From positions 1 through 5,946 of the forward strand of contig JAHFEN010000006.1 in assembly GCA_023248455.1 (NCBI GenBank): 5,946 nucleotides of DNA. Reading direction: 5' to 3'. The stretch is from Microcaldota archaeon. Lineage in GTDB: Archaea > Micrarchaeota > Micrarchaeia > Anstonellales > Anstonellaceae. Positions within the stretch are counted from its first letter, which is position 1. Each line of letters starts with the position of its first letter. The position numbers and the translations under genes were made by a program. Below the pieces are notes generated by a model that made no database searches, had not been told where the DNA came from, and saw only the letters and a list, made by a program, of their open reading frames with translations. Shown here in pieces: positions 5,933 through 5,946 of this stretch.

Positions 5933-5946
5933 TGGAAATAGTTTTT
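5932..5946 (+). CDS. Start of a downstream gene, cut by the right edge
   Basis: Five codons (MEIVF) are visible. The ATG overlaps the preceding TGA stop as TGATG, and a GGAGG lies 8 nt upstream, so translation is probably coupled to the transglutaminase-like gene. A GTG at 5929 is in frame and an alternative start. Too little is visible to name a product. Confidence 0.6.

Overview
This window is archaeal. Three things suggest it: AT-rich TATA elements about 25 nt ahead of start codons (leaderless transcripts), a two-copy Lrp/AsnC regulator, and an archaeal-type tRNA thiolase (TtuA/NcsA-like) partnered with a ubiquitin-like sulfur carrier. Isoleucine ATA and arginine AGG/AGA codons are common. 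Short intergenic gaps and the single-pass surface proteins would suit a small-genome (DPANN-like) lineage, but that placement is inference.

Layout. Positions 1-809 (minus) hold most of a SAM-dependent methyltransferase whose 3' end runs off the left edge. A 96-bp AT-rich gap follows with back-to-back promoters and a good operator candidate. Positions 906-1877 (plus) encode a tandem-duplicated Lrp/AsnC regulator. Positions 1958-2533 (plus) encode an unrecognised small protein with one N-terminal membrane anchor. It converges on a minus-strand pair: a 62-residue MoaD/ThiS/SAMP-like sulfur carrier ending in Gly-Gly (3547-3735), overlapped by a tRNA 2-thiouridine synthetase (2577-3554). A 58-bp divergent promoter region separates this pair from a large plus-strand gene (3794-5932) for a secreted, C-terminally anchored transglutaminase-fold protein. 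A further gene begins at 5932 with a strong Shine-Dalgarno sequence and is cut by the right edge.

How the genes work together. The clearest functional unit is the carrier plus thiolase: the carrier's C-terminal thiocarboxylate would deliver sulfur to the ATP-activated tRNA uridine. The required E1-like activating enzyme is not in the window. The Lrp regulator and the divergent methyltransferase look like a regulator/target pair, and a 24-bp dyad over the regulator's own TATA box suggests autoregulation. The transglutaminase protein and its downstream partner form a separate envelope-related operon. I see no mobile element, CRISPR array, RNA gene or long non-coding stretch; the longest gap is 96 bp. 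I did not find a clearly new multi-gene system. The best candidates for novelty are the 191-residue anchored protein, the Cys-helix-Arg tail of the transglutaminase, and the regulator/operator arrangement.
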